Below, piece after piece: positions 55,089 to 64,000 of a DNA stretch of 64,000 nt. The DNA is taken from positions 14,515,625 to 14,579,624 of the forward strand of contig OX392542.1 of NCBI GenBank assembly GCA_947623455.1, given 5' to 3'. The position numbers and the translations under genes are program-made. A model generated the notes under the pieces. It was not told the DNA's origin, searched no databases, and saw only the letters and a list, made by a program, of their open reading frames with translations. Positions within the stretch are counted from its first letter, which is position 1; every line of letters begins with the position of its first letter. The DNA comes from Mimachlamys varia. Lineage: Eukaryota; Mollusca; Bivalvia; Pectinida; Pectinidae.

Positions 55089-55292
55089 CTATTGATCACA
55101 TGTCTCAGAGATGATACCTTTCTCGGACCAATCTACTGTCTTATCACATGTTCCACAGAGATACGTACGTGAGAAACTCTGCTCTACATTTGTCTCAGTT
55201 GGGCCTGGGTTTATCTCAACATCGTTAGAGTTTGATATTAAGATGAGTGGTAAGCAGTAGAGTAGACGAGGATTGTTTGTTGGTGAATGCAC
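55089..55292 (-). CDS. LINE N-terminal part with 2A-like motif and start of PHD-like finger
   Basis: The open frame carries LLYCLPLILIS, then NSNDVEINPGP. D-V-E-x-N-P-G-P is the core of 2A peptides that cause ribosomes to skip a peptide bond between G and P. After it come CGTC and CDQ of a zinc finger, where the frame meets TAG (55091-55089) in the position of a conserved Trp. The frame then carries on YHAQC...WHCIIC to the next stop. 2A motifs are known in APE-type LINEs of sea urchin, molluscs and amphioxus. Confidence 0.85.
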   Translation of the reverse strand: MHSPTNNPRLLYCLPLILISNSNDVEINPGPTETNVEQSFSRTYLCGTCDKTVDWSEKGIISETCDQ

Positions 55293-55760
55293 ACATTGAT
55301 TACGATGATTCCGTAGAAGTGTAGTAATGAGTTGATGATCGGTGAGCGAGAAGGTTGGTTCTCAACGACAGAACACAAACACATGGCTCACATAGAGATA
55401 AACAATCGGGTTGTAGTCTGATCACAGGGAGAAATAAAATAATGACCAGTAATGCAAACATAATGTTTGTGAGACTGTTTATCTTCAAACAGTTTGATGA
55501 TATGACTAACTTCCTGTTTTTACTATGGGCGCCGTCATGTTGGAAAATGCTCACTCGATGCTATGATGGGACGATTTGGCAGTAAATCGAGTAATTGTCG
55601 GGAGTTGGGTGGGTTTTACCTGTGCACCTAACACCTGAATGTGCTAGAATAGCACAAAAATAAAGATGAGAGTAATAAGTCCGATGGAGATGGTTTCTTG
55701 AATAAAATCAGGAGCTACAGGTGAAGAGACGTCGACCATGCCGCGCATGCGCACCACCCG

Positions 55761-57981
55761 CGTTGCTCTAGGTATCGTGATTTTCTTGATCGATGTCGAG
55801 TGCTGACAAAAAAACTAACAACACAATGATTCGAGAGATACAGGTTGATCAGAACTATGGGCAAGTTTTATGGTCGCCATCTTTGTCTCATTGAGAAATA
55901 TTCTGTATCTTTAAGTGATATGAAGATGAACGTTTTGGAGTATGCTCATTAGTGTGTTTACTTGTTGTGATTGACAATGATACTCAGTTCTCGTTTTGAG
56001 AACTTGATGTTTACTTGGATGTGACAAAGATTTGCATGACGGGTGTCGTCGATTTTGAGTTCGGATTATGGTTTTATTGGCGCTCTGGTGTTCTCTGATT
56101 GTTTTCTTTATAGACTATACCATTATTTTAAAAGAAGGCTTTATCATATCACCTTGAGCATGTATGAAAACTAAGCATCATCTGCTTCATCGACGAACAA
56201 TGCCATGTATGGAAGTCATGTTCGAATACCAGTCCCTATATTCACACTGACCTTACATACATGGCATTGTTTGGTGATGAAACATAACTTTTCTTTCCGG
56301 AACAGCTGACCCTGTTCCTTGGCCCATTTCTCCATGTACCAATGCCCCTGTAGCATTATTGCCCATAGATTGAGGAAATAAGATACTCCCCATCCTTAAT
56401 ATCAAGGGATTACGTTCACCTATCCATCCTCGATATTCAGGAGTTGCAATTAGCTACGCTGTCTACATCCCTGGAATATGTCATGGCAAAACTGAAGGCA
56501 CCGTGTGCGCCACCTTGTTGATGAACGAGAAGACTGGTAAGACTCTTTGTAGTACATCAAAAGGATCTCATGATCACATACCGGTAAAAATTGACAGGCT
56601 TTGAAGTCGGTTACGACTCCTTTGTAATCTTGACAGGCAGTCTAGGGACTGGTAATTGTTTTTACCTGAGCGTGCCTTCAGTTTTGTTGGGTGTAGAGAG
56701 CGTAGCTGATTGTAACTCCTGAATATCGAGGGTGGATAATCCCAAGCCCTGAAATCTGGTGATATGATATTATTACCAGGAATCTGCACGAAACGCTTGC
56801 ATGGAGAATCCGATTTTACTTTTTTTTTGATTAAAAGACGTTTTCTTATTTTTCTACACATTCATAACAATACCAGTGTAAAATGAAAACGTTCACAAAT
56901 ATTTAATAAAAAACTCACTTTGTTAGAATGGAAACAAGAATTTATTTACTGTATGGTGAAGTGCAAACAAATGCTGCCAACTCAACATCGCCTATCACTG
57001 AAGTCATATCGATTGAGAACAACACTCTTCAGCATCTACTATTGGTCAGCATTTTCTGAAACTTCTGAAACTGATTTTAATAAATATTCTAAGGATATAT
57101 CAGGCACAAAGGAAGCTGAGGAATTGTGCAAAATGTTATTTTTAATCATGGCGACATTACTGGATTTCACAACAATCCAAAACTAATAAATTTTTTGTCA
57201 GGACCATCGCAAAATTATTTGATGCAAGTTTGAGTTCCACTGATGGAACTTGGGAAAGTGATTGAACATTCATGCAACAAAATTGGCACTGTGGCTGCCA
57301 GGCTTTAAAAATTCCACATTGCTCAAGGTCTCTAGCGGTAAAACCAGACTTAGGTATTTAAGAATTGATTTATCTCCCTACTGATGTACTTGGTTGAAAA
57401 TTATAAAAGAGAAGCAATCTACGACAGCTGCATTCCGAATTTGGTGCCCCGCCCCCTGTGCCAAATGGTCAAATCAACATCATTTAAGAAATGATAACCC
57501 ACCTCTTATGATGTTTCAGACTTAGATCATCGTTACTCTTCGTTCAGATGACTTTCCGAAACATTTCGATATTCAAACTCTGATAGGGGTCACGATGACC
57601 TTCAAATCTAATGAAGGACTAATCCAATATTTAGGAAACGTATATTCGACAAAGAGATCGTTAACTAGCTATAACTTAGGGAATATTTGCGGATGTAATG
57701 ACATATAAAGAAAGCAAAGGGCATTTCCCTCTCGGCAATAATAAATGATTTCATACTTTCGTTTTTAACAGCTTTTAACAAGAAAAAGCGCATTCATAAG
57801 TACAAATAAACAGTCCTTGTGCTAGTTCCAATTTTAAAAATTAAAAAAAACAGAGAATACCAAAGCATAAAAAAACAACACTAGCATAATCTGGGCTTTA
57901 AACTGATTAAACCATGGGCAAACATATGAACAAAGGAAAAATTTACATGGCGATCATTGAAAAAAGAAGAAACACATCTTT
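55761..57981. other. Spacer with repeats; no gene seen
   Basis: Holds foldback-family arms (56046-56095, 57847-57960), a segment similar to 61480-61600 (56190-56320) and a foldback at 56425-56760. No supported coding region. The flank 57930-57981 is homologous to 61650-61680 downstream of the second receptor. Confidence 0.5.
56425..56760. mobile_element. Foldback element
   Basis: Arms at about 56427-56505 (cctcgatattcaggagttgcaa, agctacgctgtctac, aaaactgaaggca) and 56668-56745 (tgccttcagttttgttgg, gagcgtagct, aactcctgaatatcgagg) are inverted relative to each other. Confidence 0.75.
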
Positions 57982-59028
57982 TTAAGAAACACAATAAAGA
58001 ATACTTTTCAGCTCTTTTCGAAAAGCAGCATTCAAAAGGCAATTATGGAAAAACACAGTGTTTGTGCTTAGAAAAACAATGATATATTGGAACTTGTAGA
58101 GATAATGAAACCACGTTTGATTATAAATAAGCACATTGGGATTGGATATTTGAAGTATATTTAAAATTATTATTAAACTAGTGATAATCTCAACAAATGT
58201 AACTGTTAAAGCGATGCATGATATTACCCGAGTGGGAATGTCAACACGTGTCTGTCTGAGACGGACATGCTTTCGTGTATTTGAATTCAATGTTGCTGCA
58301 TTTTCTAAATAATAAATATTTGTTGTGGAATTCGAATTGTCATAAAGATGTTTTAAATGTCGCACGGTGGCAATAACAAAGCAAACTAAAACTATGTTAG
58401 GAACAGTTCCTAAAAATATGTTCCGAATAGTGAGACAAATTATTCCAAACATGACGGGATCTGTCACCCACGGTTTATATTTTAGGACGACTAAGCATCT
58501 TCCAGGTGTCATGTTCGCTGTAATATTTGTTGTTGAATCCATAAATCCTGTCTCACGAATGTCAATAGCCAGATATGCAAGAGAATATATAGCAATATCA
58601 ATGCAATAAAATACGAAAACTATAACCATAGACTTTTTGTAAGTCCACCAGACGTTCGCCTTCAGGGGACATCTGACAGCTGTATATCGCTGTATACTTA
58701 TAGCGCATGTGAGCAATACGGACACCGAATAAGGTATTATCGCCAATGTTCCATGGATGAAATCTTGAAAACACATGTTCGGTGTTAGATTGTATTCCAT
58801 ATTCCCTAGAGTGAACGCGTATATGTACCACGGTAGAGGTATGAGAATAACGGCTATGTAAGCGAGGCTGAGACTAACGAGAAACGTATTATTCGATTTT
58901 CGCATTCTGCTTCCACCATTGCACTGCCTACCAAACACAACAAGAACTAACACATTCCCCGTCAAAGCCAGCAGACCTAACACTGGGAACACAAAACCTT
59001 TCACGACACGTGTAAAAGTTAATTCCAT
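57982..59028 (-). CDS. Class-A-like G protein-coupled receptor, copy A (single exon)
   Basis: 348 aa, starting at ATG 59028 and ending TAA. Seven hydrophobic helices at about residues 12-32, 47-70, 90-115, 132-155, 192-221, 267-292 and 308-330. TM1 has the GN motif (LALTGN), C86 and C178 can form the TM3-ECL2 disulfide, and IQRY (113-115 region) stands where DRY is expected. TM2 lacks the usual Asp and TM7 reads NTVFFHN in place of NPxxY. Two NxS/T sites are in ECL2. Inference: an orphan receptor of a rapidly evolving lineage; ligand unknown. The tandem twin lies 3.7 kb away on the same strand. No introns, so retroposition or a single-exon family are both possible. Confidence 0.88.
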   Translation of the reverse strand: MELTFTRVVKGFVFPVLGLLALTGNVLVLVVFGRQCNGGSRMRKSNNTFLVSLSLAYIAVILIPLPWYIYAFTLGNMEYNLTPNMCFQDFIHGTLAIIPYSVSVLLTCAISIQRYTAVRCPLKANVWWTYKKSMVIVFVFYCIDIAIYSLAYLAIDIRETGFMDSTTNITANMTPGRCLVVLKYKPWVTDPVMFGIICLTIRNIFLGTVPNIVLVCFVIATVRHLKHLYDNSNSTTNIYYLENAATLNSNTRKHVRLRQTRVDIPTRVISCIALTVTFVEIITSLIIILNILQISNPNVLIYNQTWFHYLYKFQYIIVFLSTNTVFFHNCLLNAAFRKELKSILYCVS

Positions 59029-61680
59029 TCTGCTTAATTAATGATCCGTTTGGTCATATACCACGTACAGTTTCGTGTGATGAGATGTTAAAGAATATCG
59101 TCACAATCACACAATACATTTTTTTCAAACCAGGCACTTCATCCATCCACTGTTTACAAAATCTGTGTAACGATAACGACGCATACATGTTCTCTAATGT
59201 CAGTAAAACAGAAAATATAACCAAAGAAAAAAAACAGGAATGGGCAATGTAAACATCATACACCTTCGAGGTGACACGATAGAAAATTGAAAACAAGTTT
59301 CCGTGGATTTAGGGAAACTGTTTACGCCACTAATGAGAAAGCTATTTCTCCAGAGAGACGGAGACCTCGCCACAAAACATACACGACATGTTGACAGAAG
59401 CATGAACTCTATTGATGAAATCAAGTTGGCATTATCAATAATACACACGAATATTTACCAAATATTTTGGAGTAAACATCGCTATTAATTGATGGCGATT
59501 GAAGTAGATTTGTATTAATCAGTCTAAAAGCTACGGCAAAGTTACATTCTTGACTTCTGCTGTTGACAATTCGACTGGGTGATAGGTCGTTAATCATTGA
59601 AAAATAGACTCATTCGAATAATAAGGGAGGGGGGGGGGCTCTGCAATATTTGTGGTAATTTAAACTACAAGAGCTTAACAAAATGTTTTTGACAGAAGAC
59701 GTTATGTAACCATGTATAATACTCAAGGCATACAATTGGAATGAGTGACAACTCATTTTTTTCAAATGATAGGTGTTAGTAAATGGATTTTTTCCTCATT
59801 GTTTTTTTTGAATGGCCAAAGATTAACAACGATGCATCGCTTGTTTTGCAATTAAAACTGAATATTATCAAAATCACTAAACATTTCTGTTCTTTTGTGT
59901 TGTTTTTAGTTTGGAACTTTTATAGTTTTGTCATGACAATTTATTGCTTTTATGAAGTTGCTAGGATATTGCTAGACTCACCATAAAATGACTTAATAAC
60001 GAAATAGCTATGGAGAGGGGTGGAGTGTTATTTCTCTACATTTTATACAATTTTAAATGGTACAAAATAATTTGGTATTATTATTTTTTCAACGTGAGTT
60101 GTTAGTGCAAAAGTCAAATCTAGTTTTGGTATTGTATCTTTTATTTTGTTATGGAAGTACAACTTATTGTTTTTCGTCATCAACAAAAAAGGACCAGAAA
60201 ATAATGAATGCTATAAAGTAGTAAACTGTTTTTGTAGTCCTAAATGGAAATGGCATTTTTTTTACATAAGTTATCTACATTGATTAATAAATCTTTTGGC
60301 GTATTAAGAGAGGATGGTTGTAAGAAGTGAATAAAATTACAGTTATTATTAGATAAAAGACATGTTTTAAAAACAAAGACGTTCAAAGTCTATGTAAAGG
60401 TTTGAGTGTCATATATGACTGTGTACAAGAAAGGTTAAAACATTTGAAACAATTTGTTTTATGCATAGACAAACTTATATCTCATAATGAGAAAGTAACA
60501 GTTTCTGAATTCGACCTATACTTACATGAATCAATTTAACTAAAGCAATGATTGCCAACCAATAATGATATTGCAGACAAAACTTGATTGAAATTCACTT
60601 GGGCGTGAAGGAATAGCCGCGTTTTAAATAAACGTTTTCTAGAAGATAAACATGACAAAAGTCATATCTGAGAAAACTATTTTGGTGTCGCAACTTGCTA
60701 TCTATAACGAGTATACTAATTAACATGTTACCAAAACCAAAATATTTCAGAAGTTGCAACATATTAACAAAACAAATCAGAGAATACCAAAGCGTCAACA
60801 AAAGCATAATCCGAACTCAAAAGCGATTAAACAAGAGGCAAAATATGAACAATGGAAAGATTTACATGGAGACCCTCATAAAAGTACAAGATAATAAGAC
60901 CAGGTGTTCCTGAAGATTAAGCGTCTTTTGTTTCATCTTGGTCACATCCGTTTTAAGCACCAATCCTCAAAATGAATAAATAAATAATTAACAATTACAG
61001 CAAGTACGCACACTATTAAGCAAACTAAAAAAATCGATTATTTGAATACTTGCAATGAAGGTGCCTCCATAAACGAAATGTTGAGGTTAACCGGACAAAT
61101 TCGTAGTGGGAAACACAGCAGTTGAGCAAGAAATTAACAAATATTTCCAATTTCAAAAAGGAGTGTTTTGTCAAACCGTATGGAGTTCAAATAACAATTC
61201 ACGTGTAAAACCATTTTAATCTTGTAAAATAGCTGTTCTTTTCTTTCAAGTTTATCAGAAAAATTGATTCTAAATGTTGTGTTTCGATGTCTTCCGTCTC
61301 GGTTTCATATAAATGACTTGTCATGCACTCTACATGTACATTGTACTTCAGAAGAACTTCACATGCATTTAAACCGTGTTACGTAATTTACGCTATTCAC
61401 GCATGGTTTCTGATTTCGAGCTAGACCAACAGTAATGGCATAGTTTCTGAATCGGAACTAGACTTACATACGTAATACTATGTACATGGCATCGTTTATG
61501 AATTCGAGCTAGACTCACAAACATGATATTGTTCGACGATGAAGGATAACTTTTCATTTCGGAACAGCTGACCTTGTTCTCCTTCACGCATTTTTCATAT
61601 CAACAGGAATATATCAAGCAACTGCCAATCACAAATATTTTCCTGAAACCGTTTAATATTTGAAAAAGAAACACATCCTT
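59029..61680. other. Spacer between the two receptor copies
   Basis: 59100-59420 is homologous to 63608-63960 upstream of copy B, so the duplicated unit extends upstream. 60778-60895 is a foldback-family arm. No further gene is supported. Confidence 0.55.
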
Positions 61681-62727
61681 TTAAGAAACACAATAAAGAA
61701 TACTTTTCAGCTCTTTTCGAAAAGCAGCATTCAAAAGGCAATTATTGAAAAACACAGTGTTTGTGCTTAGAAAAACGATGATATATTGGAACTTGTAGAG
61801 ATAATGAAACCATGTTTGATTATAAATAACCACATTGGGATTGGATATTTGAAGTATATTTAAAATTATTATTAAACTAGTGATAATCTCAACAAATGTA
61901 ACTGTTAAAGCGATGCATGATATTACCCGAGTGGGAATGTCAACACGTGTCTGTCTGAGACGGACATGCTTTCGTGTATTTGAATTCAATGTTGCTGCAT
62001 TTTCTAAATAATAAATACCTGTTGTGGAGTTCGAATTGTCATAAAGATGTTTTAAATGTCGCACGGTGGCAATAACAAAGCAAACTAAAACTATGTTAGG
62101 AACAGTTCCTAAAAAGATGTTCCGAATAGTGAGACACATTATTCCAAACATGACGGGATCTGTCACCCACGGTTTATATTTTAGGACGGCTAAGCATATT
62201 TCAGGAGCCATTTCCTCCGTACTATTTGTTGTAGAATCCATAATTCCTGTTTCACCAATGTCAAGAGCCAGATATCCAAAAACATTTATAGCAATAGCAA
62301 TGCAATAAAATATAAAAACAATAATCAGAGACTTTTTGTAAGTCCACCAGACGTTCGCCTCCATTGGATTTCTTACAGCTGTGTATCGCTGTATACTTAT
62401 AGCGCATGCAATCAATACGGAAACTGAGTGAGGTACAATCGCCAATGTTCCATGTATGAAATCCTGAAAACACATGTTCGGTGTTAGATTATATTCCATA
62501 TTCCCTAGAGTGAACGCGTATATGTACCACGGTAGGGGTATGACTATAAGAGCGATGTAAGTGACGCTGAGACTAATGAAAAACGTGTTACTCGACTTTC
62601 GCATTCTGCTTCCACATTTGCACTGCCTACCAAACACAACAAGAACTAGCACGTTCCCTGTCAAAGCCAGCAGACCTAACACTGGGAACACAAAGCCTTT
62701 GGCGACACGTGTAAAAGTTAATTCCAT
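61681..62727 (-). CDS. Class-A-like G protein-coupled receptor, copy B (single exon)
   Basis: 348 aa, same length and start as copy A. The C-terminal half (TM5 to the end) is almost identical, while TM2, TM4 and ECL2 differ most (for example NVFGYLALDIGETGIM against YSLAYLAIDIRETGFM in copy A). The same departures from class-A motifs are kept (IQRY, NTVFF). Both reading frames are intact, which argues that both are functional. The 53-bp minisatellite begins about 15 nt upstream of the ATG. Confidence 0.88.
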   Translation of the reverse strand: MELTFTRVAKGFVFPVLGLLALTGNVLVLVVFGRQCKCGSRMRKSSNTFFISLSVTYIALIVIPLPWYIYAFTLGNMEYNLTPNMCFQDFIHGTLAIVPHSVSVLIACAISIQRYTAVRNPMEANVWWTYKKSLIIVFIFYCIAIAINVFGYLALDIGETGIMDSTTNSTEEMAPEICLAVLKYKPWVTDPVMFGIMCLTIRNIFLGTVPNIVLVCFVIATVRHLKHLYDNSNSTTGIYYLENAATLNSNTRKHVRLRQTRVDIPTRVISCIALTVTFVEIITSLIIILNILQISNPNVVIYNQTWFHYLYKFQYIIVFLSTNTVFFNNCLLNAAFRKELKSILYCVS

Positions 62728-62741
62728 TCTGCTGAACGATC

Positions 62742-63320
62742 CACAGACTCTTCGTCGATATCATTATACACAAGTAGGCAATGACATCGACAACCACAGA
62801 GTCTTCTTCGATATCATTATACACAAGTAGGCAATGGCATCGACAACCACCGATTCTTCTTCGATATCATTATACACAAGTAGGCAATGACATCGACAAC
62901 CACAGAGTTTTCTTCGATATCATTATACACAAGTAGGCAATAGCATCGACAACCACAGAGTCTTCTTCGATATCATTATACACAAGTAGGCAATGACATC
63001 GACAACCACAGAGTCTTCTTCGATATTATACACAAGTAGGCAATAGCATCGACAACCACAGAGTCTTCTTCGATATCATTATACACAAGTAGGCAATGAC
63101 ATCGACAACCACAGAGTCTTCTTCGATATCATTATACACAAGTAGGCAATGACATCGACAACCACAGAGTCTTCTTTGATATCATTATACACAAGTAGGC
63201 AATGACATCGACAACCACAGAGTCTTCTTCGATATCATTATACACAAGCAGACAATGGCATCGACAACCACAGAGTCTTCTTCGATATCATTATACACAA
63301 GTAGACAATGGCATCGACAA
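62742..63320. repeat. 53-bp minisatellite directly upstream of receptor copy B
   Basis: About 11 units; the string tcattatacacaagtaggca starts at 62761, 62814, 62867, 62920 and 62973 (53 bp apart). One later unit has a 3-bp deletion. Units carry ATG on the minus strand (ataATGatatcg) near the receptor start. Copy A lacks the array. Confidence 0.95.
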
Positions 63321-64000
63321 ATTCATCCAATGTTTCAATTGTTTGCTTTATAATCTAAACAGTTTTGTTAAGTGAACGAATATCAAATTGAATGCGATAT
63401 TGAACGTAAATAATAATTTCTGTCAAATTAAAGCATGTAATGTTTGGTACCAAATCGTGAAAATTCGTAAAACAGATGAGAAGGTCTACAGCTGTTCAAA
63501 CCAAATTGAATGTAAGAGAAGACGTCTAGTTAGTCCGACAAAAAAACTGACATTTTTTCTGAAAGCAGTTATTGATTTTAAGAACATTATTCTTGTTTCA
63601 CAAGCACAGCACACAATACATTTTTCTTCAAACCAGGCACTTCATCCAATCCACTGTTTACAAAATCTGAGTAATATTATTAACGAGAACGATACATACA
63701 GTTCTCTTATGTCAGTCAAAACAGAAAATATAATAAAATAATCAAAACAGGAATAAGCAACGTCAACATCATACACCTTCTAGGAGACACGATATAAAAC
63801 CTAAACAAATATCCGTAGATTGATAAACGGTTCAACAAACATTGCTTATTTTCTATATTGAGATGTGACGAACTCCCAGGAAAGTTTAACGCACTAGAGA
63901 GATAGAGACCTCGCCACAAACATACACGGCAGGTTGACAGACGCACGAATCTTTTCATGAAATCAAAATGCCGTTATCGATAAATCACAAAAACAATTTA
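63321..64000. other. Upstream flank of receptor copy B
   Basis: From 63608 it is homologous to 59103-59420 upstream of copy A (shared catcatacaccttc, gagacctcgccaca). No gene is supported. Confidence 0.5.

Larger units (their letters stand above)
52015..55760 (-). mobile_element. APE-type non-LTR retrotransposon (LINE), near full length, inactive
   Basis: From 5' to 3' on the minus strand: a hydrophobic N-terminal region (about 55554-55230), a 2A-like DVEINPGP motif (about 55215-55190), a PHD-like zinc finger (about 55150-55020), an APE endonuclease (54914-53961), an RT (53918-52317) and a C-terminal helical region in a shifted frame to 52108, then a short 3' UTR. It is broken by stops at 55091-55089 and 54938-54936, frameshifts near 55350, 54005 and 53895, and another near 52340. 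The clade is Jockey/CR1-like by RT layout, not resolved further. Ends are approximate. Confidence 0.9.

Noticed and set aside
58367..58609. Plus-strand frame opposite the receptor (also 62066-62308)
   Set aside because: Antisense shadow of the receptor coding region; both copies show it only because the gene is duplicated.
62742..63320. CRISPR-like array
   Set aside because: Units are contiguous 53-bp tandem copies without unique spacers, in a eukaryotic genome.

Overview
The window is eukaryotic nuclear DNA and most probably comes from a bivalve mollusc. It is AT-rich and intron-rich, has GT-AG introns and animal genes, and carries repeats that resemble bivalve families. These are Helitron/pearl-like elements with a 155-bp tandem core and an (ACGG)n tract, a tRNA-derived SINE, and many foldback MITEs. 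The species cannot be settled from sequence alone.

Three loci look functional. (1) Minus strand, 30449 to 11163: a complete FOXJ2/FOXJ3-type forkhead gene in ten coding exons (1362 nt, 453 aa). All splice sites and phases are consistent. (2) Minus strand, 47352 to 41853: a complete SRPRB gene (signal recognition particle receptor beta subunit) in seven coding exons (777 nt, 258 aa). (3) Minus strand, 59028-57982 and 62727-61681: two tandem single-exon copies of a class-A-like seven-helix receptor, 348 aa each. The second copy has a 53-bp minisatellite directly upstream of its ATG.

Layout: 1-5.2 kb holds a foldback element, two decayed reverse-transcriptase fragments, a perfect 24-bp hairpin and a Helitron/pearl-like element. 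The stretch 5.2-11.16 kb is AT-rich with no gene, probably the 3' UTR and downstream flank of FOXJ. The FOXJ gene fills 11.16-30.45 kb and has a Helitron-like insertion in intron 3 and a 74-bp minisatellite at the end of exon 9. The stretch 30.5-41.5 kb is intergenic and dense in MITEs, including a family with CACAGGGG ends and 8-bp target duplications; it also has a 700-bp purine-strand minisatellite. SRPRB fills 41.6-47.35 kb. The stretch 48-52 kb holds repeats, foldbacks and Penelope-like RT and endonuclease remnants. At 52.0-55.6 kb (minus) lies a nearly full-length but broken APE-type LINE with an N-terminal 2A-like motif, a PHD-like finger, an endonuclease and an RT. The last part, 55.6-64 kb, holds the receptor pair.

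The most unusual feature is the FOXJ minisatellite. It is built from the 3' end of a coding exon together with its 5' splice site, so fourteen tandem units carry copies of a splice donor (twelve keep GT in the expected position). Using the second donor would switch the last exon into a different open frame and change the C-terminus.
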